Assembly (NCBI GenBank): GCA_003833075.1
Contig: RIAY01000009.1
Location: forward strand, 1-64,000
Reading direction: 5' to 3'
DNA from: Muribaculaceae bacterium Isolate-036 (Harlan)
GTDB taxonomy: Bacteria > Bacteroidota > Bacteroidia > Bacteroidales > Muribaculaceae
DNA: 64,000 bases
Shown: positions 19,304 through 28,661 of the stretch, in pieces
Numbering within the stretch: position 1 is the stretch's first letter
How the letters are laid out: every line of letters starts with the position of its first letter
Made by a program: the position numbers and the translations under genes
Notes under the pieces: model-generated
The model's database searches: none
What the model was told of the DNA's origin: nothing
Seen by the model: the letters and a program-made list of their open reading frames with translations, nothing else

Positions 19304-19459
19304 TATCGGTTACAGCTTACGAACCGCTCTGCCAACAAGATAGCGATGATTAAGGAACAAAGGCATATACTTAGGAACATTGAAGGTGTAAAAACACCTG
19401 TTGTTGCCTATTTCATGATGAAATTCCTTTTCTATGGTTTTATTAAATGTCTGAAATGA
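19304..19459 (+). pseudogene. Second copy of the 3' end of the GT2 gene at 16377-17129
   Basis: 52 codons from TAT at 19304 to TGA at 19459 align without gaps to the last codons of the GT2 gene (NKIAMIKEQRHILRNIEG here, DKMAMIKEQWHILRNIEG there). Over the last ~120 bp I count about ten mismatches, roughly 92% identity. There is no start and no catalytic part. The two copies form a direct repeat around 17130-19303. Between 19223 and 19303, and from 19460 to 19550, nothing else is recognisable. Confidence 0.85.
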
Positions 19460-19551
19460 TTTTTCAACAACTGTTTGATTATCCCGGTTGTATATTCAGA
19501 AAGATGACATAAACTTAGATTGGATTCTCAGGTAGGCTTTTAGTGCATTGC

Positions 19552-19578
19552 GGTTGTCTCTAATTGTTAGAGACAACC
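19552..19578. terminator. Perfect 12-bp inverted repeat
   Basis: GGTTGTCTCTAA and its exact complement TTAGAGACAACC are separated by TTG and followed by a T-rich stretch. It may be a terminator for upstream transcription or an operator for the Xre gene that begins about 100 bp later. Confidence 0.5.
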
Positions 19579-19679
19579 TGTTTTATGAATATATTTATGT
19601 ATATGTAAAATTTTATGTCCTGATTTTTGTTGTTTTATTAAATATTTGAACGCTATGCTGATAAGAAAGGGTATCTGAT

Positions 19680-20021
19680 ATGGATAAGTTGAGAGTTAAT
19701 GTAGACAGACTTAATTGTGTGGCTCGTGAGTTGACGAGCGAAGAGCGAAATCTGATGGAGGCAAGGCGAAGAGACCGCCATTGGATGTCGGCATCTTCTG
19801 CGATTGCGTCTAAAATAAAACGCCATCTGAGGGTGAATGGGATTACCAATATGGAATTTGCAGAGATGTTGGGAATTACCCCTGCTAATGTTACCAGATA
19901 TCTTAATGGTAAAACCAATTTCGAACTCAGAACACTTGTTGAAATAGAGCGTGCTCTCGGACTCCATATAATAGACCGGGAGGTTGTGCCTAAAAAGGAA
20001 AAGGAGGCGGTAGCCTACTAA
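19680..20021 (+). CDS. Xre-family helix-turn-helix protein (HigA-like)
   Basis: 113 residues. A classical HTH lies at residues 52-85: NMEFAEMLGITPANVTRYLNGKTNFELRT reads as helix-turn-helix with the recognition helix ITPANVTRYL. The N-terminal 45 residues are charged and helical, and the C terminus is Lys/Glu-rich. This resembles Bacteroidales HigA-type antitoxins, but no toxin gene is adjacent (upstream is decayed, downstream is a terminator), so it is either an orphan antitoxin or a stand-alone repressor. The perfect inverted repeat at 19552-19578 is a candidate operator. Confidence 0.78.
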   Translation: MDKLRVNVDRLNCVARELTSEERNLMEARRRDRHWMSASSAIASKIKRHLRVNGITNMEFAEMLGITPANVTRYLNGKTNFELRTLVEIERALGLHIIDREVVPKKEKEAVAY

Positions 20022-20058
20022 ACATCTTCTAAGAATTGAAATAACTTTGTGAATTTAC

Positions 20059-20094
20059 AATAATGGCACGGAGAATTTTCTCCGTGCCATTATT
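20059..20094. terminator. Strong bidirectional terminator
   Basis: Two perfect 17-bp arms (20059-20075 and 20078-20094) with a 2-nt loop, flanked by A-rich and T-rich sequence. It lies between the converging Xre gene (+) and the C10 peptidase gene (-) and can serve both. Confidence 0.75.
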
Positions 20095-20119
20095 GTTGTT
20101 ACATGTGAACTCAATGCGT

Positions 20120-22948
20120 TTATTTGAGTGCTATTTTTGCGACGGTGCGGGAGCCGTTGGTCAGCGTGGCGGAAACAAGGTAGATTCCGGGAGTCAAAGC
20201 GGAGAGGTCATACATGTTGCGTGCCATAAGTAGACCGGATGCAGAGTAGATGTCTACTGACTCTATTTCCTGTCCTTCCGCAGTGGCTGTACGTAGCATT
20301 TTGCCTTCGAGCCATATGGCGGCAGCTGTATTCACGGCTTCTATTGCCTCTATACCGCTCACATCGCCGATTGTCACTGTTTGGGCATAAACGGTGTGGT
20401 TGCCGAGAGGATTTGTCTTGGAGCTTGTCGGACCTGCTTCCACTATAATCATATAGATCCCGTCTTCCAATGAGCTTCCGGGACTATAGTTGCCGGATAC
20501 GGTGACATTCTCGCCTGCAACGAACTTCGTGCCGCTCTTCATGGTCACTATCTCACCTTTGGTATTGGTAAGCTGGCGCAAGCGGATATATAGTGTGTTT
20601 GTTGCAGTCTGGCGTGCCTTTGCCTCAAGACTGAACGGCACTCTTGCAGTTTTATCAATCTTGTCGGGGAACTCAAACTTTGTCACATCCGCCACAATTT
20701 TTTCCGACGGGTCAACAGTGATGGCGAGCGGCTCGCCAATAGTCTCTATCGGTGTCTGGGCATGATCGTTTGAAACCTGCACGAAGTCGACAATGTAAGT
20801 GCCCGGATCGTGTGGTACCTGACGTGCGAATGTCACCGACACTGCTCAGTCGTTGGTGAATGTTGCTTCCGCCATAATCAATGGTGAAGTCTGTCCGGTC
20901 TGCGTATTTGTGAGACGGGTAAGTATCTTGGCGGTGCCTGCCACCCCCGCATTGCGGAAAGTGCCGGTGACATAAAGAAATTCTCCTTGTGCCAGTCGGT
21001 CGGCTACCGCCGCCGAACTGTTGTTCACCTGCCACACCGGAGTGGCGGCAAGGCGCACTACCGGAGAAGCCGGGGTAGGCAGCACATTAACTACTGTCGG
21101 ATCGAAACCATTGAGTGCAAAAGGATATTCTTTGTCATTGGCTTTTATAAGAGCCTCCAGTCTGTATTTTCCCTCCGGAACTTCAGCGCTGACGGGGAAT
21201 GTCACGTCCACATTCTCCACGCTTTGGTTATATACCCGCACGCTGACATTGGAGTCGAAAACAAGCGAGGGATCATTCGCATTGACAAGGCGGATGGTGA
21301 TTCCTGAAATATCATAATCACCGGTCATGCTTTCCATATCGAACGAAGCGCGTCCCGAACCTCCTGCATATAAGTCTCCGTCGGTGGATATGGCGGAATG
21401 AAGCACCACATCGGGATAGGGCATATGCTTTTCGCCGATAATTATGCTACCTTCCTTTACCGAGGCATAGGTGCGGGATGTCAGTCCATTGGGATGTCGG
21501 AGTATTTTCCAGCCGGTGTCTCCGTCCCCCCTGTAGACAAGTCTCAGTTCATAGCCGTCGCCATCGGCAACGTTTGGCACAGAAGACGCCACATTCTGAA
21601 TGGTCACAAGAGACGAACCGGAATGTCCGTTGGTGAAACCTCCCAGCGACAGGGTGTTGCCTCCGAGCGTTGCCACGATTTCTCCATTTTTTACAAGGGC
21701 ACCCTCGATGTGTCCGTTGAACGGTTCCACATCAATATTACCTATGAAGCTCATCATTGTGAATGTGTCGTTGAACGGACCGTCTATACTGAGACGAGAC
21801 TCTCCGTAGAGTGCATGTTCGCGAACCGAGCCTTCCCGTGCCGGGCGGATACCGGTCACCATATCCTGGCTGAGATTGTATCCTCCTGCTCCGCCGCCTT
21901 CGCCAAGTGATGACGGGTCAAGATGGTTGATACGGAAATAGCCGTTGGAATTGCCGTACCAGCCCCAGTTTACGTGAACAAAGTCTTGCGAATCATATCC
22001 GTCGAGCACAAAGGCGTGTCCGCCCGTCCCTTTGTCGCTTGTGCCACCATAGAACACCGGACGCCCTTCGGAAAGCTCTTCTTTTATAAGTGCCATCCAT
22101 TCGGATGTAGAATAATAGTCGCGCAAATGTCCGCGCACGCCTGCGTCATATCCGAAATAAGTGCGCAAGGCATATGGAACAAGCATGTCGTAGGCTCCGC
22201 TGCCCGCTTCTTCGTATTGCATTTCTACCGCGATGCCGAAATGGGCGGCAAGTGTGGAGTATGCAAGGGCCTGTTGTGCCGAGACCTGCTGGGGCACTTT
22301 GCCGGGCATTAGGTCCCACTTATATTCGGTGTTGGCGAAATCGGCTGTAAGGGTGTTTTTCGACAATGGATCAGTATATGTCTTGCTGCCTGTGCCCTTT
22401 GCCGGATAGCTGTGGAAACGCATGATCTGCGTAGCCGCACATGCCACACATCCGGTGTAGAAGTGTTTTGTGCCGGAATAAACAGGAGTCATAGTGTTAA
22501 ACGGCGCATCCTGTCCCCATGTAATGTTGTCGCCGAGCAAAGGAGCTATAACCGGAGAGGGGGTGTTTACAGAGGCTTTGCCGGCAGGCTCTCCCTCAGA
22601 AGGGAGAGCCTTGTATGCAGTGGTGTACATGCCGAGCAAATCTGTGAGTCCTTCTGGTGCCGACACCGGGTCTATAGCTCCCGAATGGCTATAGGCAAGA
22701 ATTTCTCCGAACCGGTCATCGCCTGATACTATTATAAATCCGCCTCCGTCGTAATTATAAATATAATATGGAAGGGAGACATTTTTATCTGTAGTATTCC
22801 CCGGAACTTTCTTCAGCCTTGGTGCATTGACTGCCTTGCCTTTAATAAATCCGGCTGCTATGTCTTCAGCCTGTGACAGAGTGATTGTTTTCGCATCGGC
22901 TCCTGCTGTCAGACTGATTGCCGCCAACAGATAAAACAGTTTTTTCAT
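20120..22948 (-). pseudogene. C10-family cysteine peptidase (streptopain-like), interrupted by an in-frame TGA
   Basis: Read from the ATG at 22948 this encodes a signal peptide (MKKLFYLLAAISLTAGADA), a Spi-type prodomain to about residue 125, and a C10 peptidase domain with catalytic Cys167 in YTGCVAC, His311 in GGHAFVLDGY and Trp328 in HVNWGW. The frame stops after 700 residues at a TGA (20846-20848), but coding continues in the same frame for 240 more residues (VSVTFARQVP onward) to a T9SS-like sorting tail ending VSATLTNGSRTVAKIAL. So a 942-residue secreted protease is split by one nonsense codon. The truncated form keeps the catalytic domain but loses the sorting tail. A sequencing error is possible. 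It follows the Fn3 protein gene by 31 bp. Confidence 0.85.
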
Positions 22949-22979
22949 GTTGTGTTGTGATTGTATGGTTATAGAGTGG

Positions 22980-24829
22980 TCAGAGGGCAAGCTTGCGGGC
23001 TACGGCTCCTGCCTTTACAATCACTACACCTGAGGCGTTTACGCGAAGAGTGTTGATACCTGAGGATACCGTGGTGTTCATGATTTTGCGTCCTGAAAGA
23101 TCGTAGATCTCAACGATCGTGTCTGCGGCTGCTGTCACTTCAATCATGCCGTTGCCAACTGATCTGAATGTTACTGTGTCTTCAGTGCCTATAGTCATGT
23201 CTTCAGCACCGGAGAACTCGGCTATCAGTGCTTCATCGCTTGGTGCAGAGTAGATTACGCCTACGTTGCCCCCGTCAACTGTCCTTGCCGCAGCTGTAAC
23301 GGTAACATAATAGGCAGCATTATCTTCTTTTTCAATACTGCCGGTGAAGCTTGTTGTCTCAACCTCCGCAGTCTTGTAAGTGGATGTGGTTACATATCCG
23401 GCGGGTTTCACTTGCTTCACGGTTATGTCATCGAAGAAATAGCGGAAACTTGTTTCACCATTGAAATCGTATATTTTCACTTTTGAAGCTGCTGTGCCTC
23501 CGGTCAAGTTTACGGTATAAGTATGGAATCCGCTGACATTAAGTTTTAATTCCACCGGTTCAGAAAGGTTGCCTTCGGCATCTTCCAGTGCAAGTTTTAA
23601 AGCTCCATCAGTGGAGAGTACGCGGTTTTTGGTTGCTGCAGCCGTGAGTATTACCGTCACTTTGCCGTTGTCAGAAGAGAGGTCCATGACCGGAGTGGCG
23701 ATATATGACTCATTCGCGGAATAAGGGGTAAGGCCCATACCTCCTTTGAAATAGAGCATGTCTTTGCCTGTCCATCCTTTTTCACCGAGCATTTCAAGAT
23801 GACGGTCGTACGCATATTCGAAGTTTTCAATAGTGCCCGCAGTAAAGCAGTCGAACGATTCCGTTAGCATGTCTGCGCTTCCAGCTTCGGCAAGGGTCTT
23901 GCGACAAAGCACATTCACATGATAGCTTTCAGCATCAGCTACGGTGCCCCATGTCGCGGTATAGCTGCCGTCTGATGAAGCAGAGACGCTCACCGCCGGT
24001 TTGTTGAGCGCAGAAATCACCTTTATCACCTCTATCTCTTCGGAATTGCCGGATACGGCAGTCTCATTTGCTGCACGTGCGGTATAGTAATAAGTGATTT
24101 CCGGGTTTAAGCCTTCCACTTTGTATGATATATAAGAAGAGGAAGTTGGAGTCACCTCCTGATTCTCAAGGAACATGATTTTCTTGTTATCAGCTCCATA
24201 GCTGTAGACATCGAGATAATATTTTGTAGCGCCGCTTACCGCTTTCCATCTTGCCGTGAATGAAGTGCCGTTTGCATCAGAGGGGAGGGACGGCACGGGA
24301 ACACCCAGAAACTCATTGCCCTGTTCAATCTTGATACTCTTGAGGAAGATTCCGTCGGCAACAAGGAAAGGGCTGATTTTAGCGAAGTTTGAGGTTGTGC
24401 CGGGAGTCACGATGTATTCAACTGTGGTCCACTCGCCGGAATTTATTTCGGCATTCTCTGTTATTGAGTAACCCATTGGAGCTGAGCCATGCCCATATCC
24501 GTTTTATTGAGTTTTACCACCAATGTTACCTTTACTCCACCGTTTGCAGGAGATATTGAGAGGTTGCCGGTGCGCACGGATGCCCCGTCATTGATATAAA
24601 GAGAGCCACCAGCCTGTCCGACGCCGGTTGCCGGGCTTATTGACCAGCCAGTTAGTCCGAGTTGTGAAAATTCACTGGAGTATTTGAACATCTGTGGAGC
24701 ATTTTCAGAACCTGCCGTGCATTTTTCCGAGAAGTCAACATCAAGAAGTACCGAGGTTTCGGCTTCTGCGAAGCCGTAACCTAATACAATAGTAGCTACT
24801 ATTGTCGCTGAGCGTAAAAAAATTCTCAT
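22980..24829 (-). pseudogene. Secreted Fn3-like protein with T9SS tail, frameshifted
   Basis: Two overlapping frames make one protein. The first (ATG at 24829) has a signal peptide (MRIFLRSATIVATIVLGYGF) and a jelly-roll-like start, and ends at 24461. The second, offset by one base, is open from upstream of 24476 (reading GSAPMGYSITENAEI) to 22980 and carries Fn3-like modules (TARWKAVSGATKYYLDVYSY, TATWGTVADAESYHVNV) and a type A sorting tail with VEIYDLSGRKIMNTTV. The frameshift lies near 24475-24500. As with the neighbouring peptidase, a single lesion separates it from an intact gene. Such proteins are exported by the type IX system and may be adhesins or accessory to the protease. Substrate unknown. 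Confidence 0.75.
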
Positions 24830-24915
24830 CCTTTTCGTATAGTTAATGAATAAATAATGATTTTTAAGATAGTTAAGGTATATGTCGTAAAGTTATGTAA
24901 ATTTTATTATTTATC

Positions 24916-24923
24916 CAAATTTA
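24916..24923 (-). promoter_or_regulatory. Candidate -7 element for the secreted-protein operon
   Basis: On the - strand TAAATTTG matches the Bacteroidetes -7 consensus about 90 bp upstream of the ATG at 24829. A good -33 TTTG at the right distance is not evident. The rest of 24830-25089 is AT-rich and holds no recognisable gene. Confidence 0.35.
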
Positions 24924-25089
24924 TAACATTTATTCCATAAATATTTAATTTTTAGAGATTTTTGTATTGCAAAAACAACTTCTAAGTTGAAAATGGCAGG
25001 TCATGTGCTTGCTGTACTCATTTTTTTTGTTGGCGATTTCTGTTCAATGGAATATCGTGGGCGGTGTTTGACTTCGGTATATATTTTGC

Positions 25090-25275
25090 CTATGTGTCGG
25101 TCGTCGCTACACCGACCAGTTCCCTGAACATCACGTTGCTCGCATTGTTATCACTAAGACTCAGGGAGTAGCGCATCATGTCTTTTACGGTCAGGCATAT
25201 CATGGCAACAATGCCGGGCAAAATCATATGTTCCTTTGCGATTCTTTTCATTTCACGGGTATTTGGATTGAGCAA
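25090..25275 (-). pseudogene. Remnant of a class A beta-lactamase-like gene
   Basis: A 61-codon open stretch on the - strand contains VKDMMRYSLSLSDNNASNVM, which reads like the region around the SDN motif (Ser130-Asp-Asn) of Bacteroidetes class A beta-lactamases, with the preceding helix. There is no signal peptide, no SxxK upstream and no KTG downstream; the frame stops shortly after. Only this fragment survives. The match rests on one motif and its context, so other serine hydrolases of the same superfamily are possible. Confidence 0.5.
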
Positions 25276-25314
25276 ATATAGTAAAAAATCGCTTTTTTTC
25301 GTTACTTTTGCCGC

Positions 25315-26235
25315 ATGAAACTCAAGGGATATATCCTGGCAGCGGTCGCTGCCGCCACTTATGGCACTAACCCTGCTTTCGCAGTGCCATTATATGCAGA
25401 CGGAATGAATCCGAATACGGTGTTGTTTTTCCGTTATCTGCTTGGATTGCCTATTCTTGCATCAATGTTGCTTTTGCGGGGGCACTCGCTGAAAATCAGT
25501 CGCGGGGAACTTATGCCATTGGGTGTGTTGGGGATACTTATGGGAATATCATCGCTAACACTGTTCCAATCGTATAATTACATGAACTCCGGCATAGCGT
25601 CGACCTTGCTTTTTGTTTATCCGGTGATGGTGGCGGTGCTTATGACGTTCTTCTTTCACGAGCGTTTCCGCGCCACAACGGCGTTGTGTCTTGTCATAAT
25701 GACGGGCGGTCTGGTTCTGTTGCTGCGTGCGCCCGAAGGGATGGAAGTCAGCGGAACCGGCGTGGTCCTGGTTATGCTTTCTTCGCTCACGTATGCCATC
25801 TACCTTGTGATGACCAATGTGTCGCGCGCGGTGCAGTCCATACCTACGCTCAAACTGCTCTTCTGGCAGCTTGCATTCGGCAGTATGGTGTTTCTTTTCA
25901 TGTTTGCCATCGGCACTCCGTTTACTCCGGTGCCATGTGCTTCGGACTGGGTAAATCTTGCAGCTTTGGCGGCGTTGCCCACAGTGGTGTCACTGGGTTG
26001 CACAACTGTGGCGATACATTGCATCGGCTCGACTTCCACAGCAATTTTCGGCGCACTTGAGCCGGTGACTGCCGTAGCTCTCAGCATACTGACTCTCAAC
26101 CAGACGATTACGCCCCGCGAACTGTGGGGAGGGTTGCTGATAGTGATTGCCACCACAATGGTTGTGTGTTCAGACCGTATCGATCCTGTGTTGCTACGTG
26201 TGCGCAAAATGTTTCCCCGCCATCCCCGCTCTTGA
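25315..26235 (+). CDS. EamA-family (DMT) transporter
   Basis: 306 residues with ten hydrophobic segments in two EamA repeats: the first opens GYILAAVAAATYGTNPAF, the second ends GALEPVTAVALSILTLNQTI before the last helix. This is the drug/metabolite transporter fold of inner-membrane exporters and permeases; substrate cannot be told. A -7 like TACTTTTG lies at 25303-25310, only a few bases before the ATG, so the transcript would be nearly leaderless. The lactamase-like remnant points away from it upstream. Confidence 0.87.
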   Translation: MKLKGYILAAVAAATYGTNPAFAVPLYADGMNPNTVLFFRYLLGLPILASMLLLRGHSLKISRGELMPLGVLGILMGISSLTLFQSYNYMNSGIASTLLFVYPVMVAVLMTFFFHERFRATTALCLVIMTGGLVLLLRAPEGMEVSGTGVVLVMLSSLTYAIYLVMTNVSRAVQSIPTLKLLFWQLAFGSMVFLFMFAIGTPFTPVPCASDWVNLAALAALPTVVSLGCTTVAIHCIGSTSTAIFGALEPVTAVALSILTLNQTITPRELWGGLLIVIATTMVVCSDRIDPVLLRVRKMFPRHPRS

Positions 26236-26284
26236 ATATTTATAAATTATATCCGGTGAACTGAGGGAAGCGGGGACTGTTGTA

Positions 26285-26464
26285 CTAACTTTCCATCGCT
26301 TTCTTCGGGCATGAGCGGACGCACTTGCCACATTCAATACACTTGTCGTGGTCTATGACAGGATAGCCATCTGAACCTTGGGTAATGGCTCCCACGGGGC
26401 AGAGACGTATCAGAGGACACACATGGTCATGCGGACATAGTTTTCGGTTGACTGCAATCATCAT
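26285..26464 (-). CDS. Small 4Fe-4S ferredoxin
   Basis: A 59-residue protein. The C-terminal half has the canonical CIECGKCVRSCP (Cys42, 45, 48, 52), and the N-terminal half has CPHDHVCPLIRLCPVGAI (Cys10, 16, 22), a spaced pattern rather than the classical CxxCxxC. This CPxDHxCP...CPVGAI layout is known in small anaerobe ferredoxins. It should hold at least one, perhaps two, [4Fe-4S] clusters and act as a cytoplasmic electron carrier. It is divergent from oxyR with a 96-bp shared upstream region, suggesting OxyR control. Either of the two adjacent ATGs at its 5' end may be used. Confidence 0.88.
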   Translation of the reverse strand: MMIAVNRKLCPHDHVCPLIRLCPVGAITQGSDGYPVIDHDKCIECGKCVRSCPKKAMES

Positions 26465-26535
26465 TTAATTAATTCGGATACTTGCTTATAGCGCAAAATT
26501 AGTGCCTTTATAATAGAATGACAACAGATTTTTGT

Positions 26536-26543
26536 TATCTTTG
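26536..26543 (+). promoter_or_regulatory. -7 element of oxyR (TATCTTTG)
   Basis: TATCTTTG fits the Bacteroidetes -7 consensus and lies 18 bp before the ATG at 26561, placing the transcript start after the upstream in-frame codons at 26546. This supports the shorter start of oxyR. No clear -33 TTTG is seen. Confidence 0.5.
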
Positions 26544-26560
26544 CATTGAATTTATCTATC

Positions 26561-27499
26561 ATGACTCTTCAACAGCTGAAATACGTAATAGCGATAGACC
26601 GATATCGTAATTTTGCAAAAGCCGCTGCGGAACTTGATGTGACGCAGCCTACTCTCAGCGCACTTCTCCTGAAACTGGAAAATGAACTCGGAGTGCGTCT
26701 ATTTGAGCGTAGTAACAAGTGTGTGCGCCCGACAGCCTTCGGAAAAACAGTGATAAGGCAGGCTGAGCAGATTTTGAGTCAGACCGAGTTGATTTCAGAG
26801 ACAATCGCGGAGCAGAAGAAAGAAGTCTCCGGTTCTCTTTCAATAGGAATCGGACCCAGCATCGCACCTTATCTCATGCCATGGTTTATCAAGAAGTATA
26901 CCGACAGTTATCCGGATGTAAAACTGACTGTCAATGAAATGAGAGGTGACATGGTCATTGAGTCTCTCCGACTGGAAAAGATTGACGTAGGAATAGCAAT
27001 CAGTGGCAATACCGCTCAGGAAATCATGGAAATTCCATTCTATTGCGAGCCGTTCCACGTCTATGTGGCGAAGGATTGTCTGTTGAAGATGCCGAAATTC
27101 AATCCGGCAGACCTGTTGCATGAAAAGATGTGGATAATGAAGGAGTCGCAATGTATGCGTGAGAGCGCGTTCAGTTTTTGCAAGAAAAGAAGCATCGGGC
27201 GACATATCTATGAGGCTGGAAGCATCGAGACATTGATACGCATTGTCGATATTAACGGTGGCTTCACGATAATTCCCGAAATGCACCTCCCTTTTCTGAC
27301 TGACGCACAGCGTGAAAATGTGCGGCCGATAGAGGGCGAATATGTCTCGCAGCGGTGTGTCACAATATATGTCCGCAAGGATTTTATCCGATACCGTATG
27401 TTGAAAAGTGTTATTGAAATCATGTCGTCAATCATTCCCCGCAAAATGATTGATATCGGTTTACACGACAATATAGCATTATTTTTTAAGAAAAAATAA
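26561..27499 (+). CDS. oxyR: Hydrogen-peroxide sensor, LysR-family OxyR
   Basis: 312 residues with an N-terminal winged HTH (MTLQQLKYVIAIDRYRNFAK, VTQPTLSALLLKLENELG) and a periplasmic-binding-type sensor domain. Cys198 and Cys207 in SQCMRESAFSFCKK match the spacing and context of Cys199/Cys208 of E. coli OxyR (HCLRDQAMGFC), followed by the conserved AGSIETLIRIVDINGGFTI. It should form a disulfide on peroxide exposure and activate defence genes. The divergent ferredoxin is a likely local target. Start chosen at 26561 because the -7 element at 26536-26543 excludes 26546. Confidence 0.9.
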   Translation: MTLQQLKYVIAIDRYRNFAKAAAELDVTQPTLSALLLKLENELGVRLFERSNKCVRPTAFGKTVIRQAEQILSQTELISETIAEQKKEVSGSLSIGIGPSIAPYLMPWFIKKYTDSYPDVKLTVNEMRGDMVIESLRLEKIDVGIAISGNTAQEIMEIPFYCEPFHVYVAKDCLLKMPKFNPADLLHEKMWIMKESQCMRESAFSFCKKRSIGRHIYEAGSIETLIRIVDINGGFTIIPEMHLPFLTDAQRENVRPIEGEYVSQRCVTIYVRKDFIRYRMLKSVIEIMSSIIPRKMIDIGLHDNIALFFKKK

Positions 27500-27634
27500 G
27501 TCAAGACGAGTTCAGTTTCTAAGCCTTTCCCAAGATTCAGGAATAACAGGGACGGCTATACCGAAGCCAAATCTGATTTTATAAGACATGTGAGCTACAT
27601 TGCATTGTCTATACTGGAGGAAAGAGTGGCGTAA
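27500..27634 (+). pseudogene. C-terminal fragment of an unrecognised protein
   Basis: Directly after oxyR one frame without a start codon is open to a TAA at 27634 and reads protein-like at its end (DGYTEAKSDFIRHVSYIAL, SILEERVA). It may be the tail of a flavodoxin- or reductase-type gene, as often found near oxyR, but that is a guess. From 27635 to 27758 I see nothing. Confidence 0.3.
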
Positions 27635-27758
27635 AATATTTGTCTGTTAAGTAAGTGTTTAGACAAGTAACCATTTACTTATAACCTAATTTTAAATACT
27701 TCTTCTTATCATCAATGTGTGTATTCGTGAATATCCCGAAAAAGTCCGGGGTATGATT

Positions 27759-27790
27759 CTTGATTTTTAGCAGAGCCTATTTTAAATTTG
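27759..27790 (+). promoter_or_regulatory. Promoter of the two-repeat protein gene
   Basis: TAAATTTG at 27783-27790 matches the -7 consensus, with CTTG at 27759-27762 as a weak -33 element 20 bp upstream. Its position excludes the TTG at 27788 as the start of the next gene and favours the ATG at 27815. Confidence 0.5.
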
Positions 27791-27814
27791 CGGAAAATTA
27801 CAAGCCAAAATAAA

Positions 27815-28612
27815 ATGAACAGTAATAATTCAATCTTTAATCTTGGTGACAAGGAGGAAATGTCCCTTGAAGAGTTTTTTGACAGAATACCCGAATACGA
27901 TGATGATGATGATGAAATTGTCGGTCCTCCATATTTTTGGGAGTTTGAAGAGTGGGTTAAAATCCATAAAGATGTTACCCCCGAATATGCGTCTAAACTG
28001 GCTTATATACTTGAAGATACGGTTGTGTATCTTTATGATTTTATCGGATTCTCCCTTTATACGGAGCTTCAGAACGTTATGCGAAGTGGTATAACCAAAG
28101 AATCTGCTGTCGATCTGGTCGACAAATACATTGATGAGCTGAATTATCATCTTGAACTTGCGCCGAATCTGTTCAATAAAAGGGCAAGGAGGGCTCTTCT
28201 GTGCTATCGCTCTTTCATCGCAGAAAAAACAGGCGCCAAAGATCCTGCTGAATCTAATAGTTTCAGTATACCCCATGATACCCAATTTGTCGAGTGGCTT
28301 GAGAATAGTTTAAATATGGATTATGAAAATGCCACCAAGGTGCTTTCCTCTTTACGTAACTCGGTTGCATGGTTCAGACCAATATTCGACATGGATTTTG
28401 ATCCTTTTGCAGAAGCAATCTCGTTCTCAAAAAAAGAAAGCCGAGATAAAATGCTTGAATATATAATTGACCATGTAGAAACTTTCTTCGAATTGAAGAC
28501 CGACTCCAAGGTCTTGTCCCGGCAAGAATGTATGCCCAAAAGAAAAACTGTTAAAAATGCTATCTCCAATATGAAGTGTTACTTCAATTTTTTAAATGAT
28601 ATGAACAAGTGA
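27815..28612 (+). CDS. Acidic protein with two homologous halves, unknown function
   Basis: 265 residues, no signal peptide or membrane segment. After an acidic linker (Asp-run at residues 29-33) come two related helical units: residues ~41-136 (FEEWVKIHKDVTPEYASKLA, then ALLCYRSFI at the end) and ~155-262 (FVEWLENSLNMDYENATKVL, then NMKCYFNFL at the end). Both begin with an EW motif, have a Tyr/Glu-x-A-x-K-x-L helix, and close with a C-Y-x-x-F/L segment, so the protein arose by internal duplication. I cannot name the family. It is 49 bp upstream of the FtsZ-like domain gene in the same direction, probably in one operon. Confidence 0.7.
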   Translation: MNSNNSIFNLGDKEEMSLEEFFDRIPEYDDDDDEIVGPPYFWEFEEWVKIHKDVTPEYASKLAYILEDTVVYLYDFIGFSLYTELQNVMRSGITKESAVDLVDKYIDELNYHLELAPNLFNKRARRALLCYRSFIAEKTGAKDPAESNSFSIPHDTQFVEWLENSLNMDYENATKVLSSLRNSVAWFRPIFDMDFDPFAEAISFSKKESRDKMLEYIIDHVETFFELKTDSKVLSRQECMPKRKTVKNAISNMKCYFNFLNDMNK

Positions 28613-28661
28613 TCTTTATTCATATCATGCAAAAATATTATAATTTTTTTGAATTGAATAT

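Noticed and set aside
20239..22726. Several + strand frames of 69-170 codons across the C10 peptidase
   Set aside because: Translations have no family pattern and are shadows of the well-supported - strand gene.
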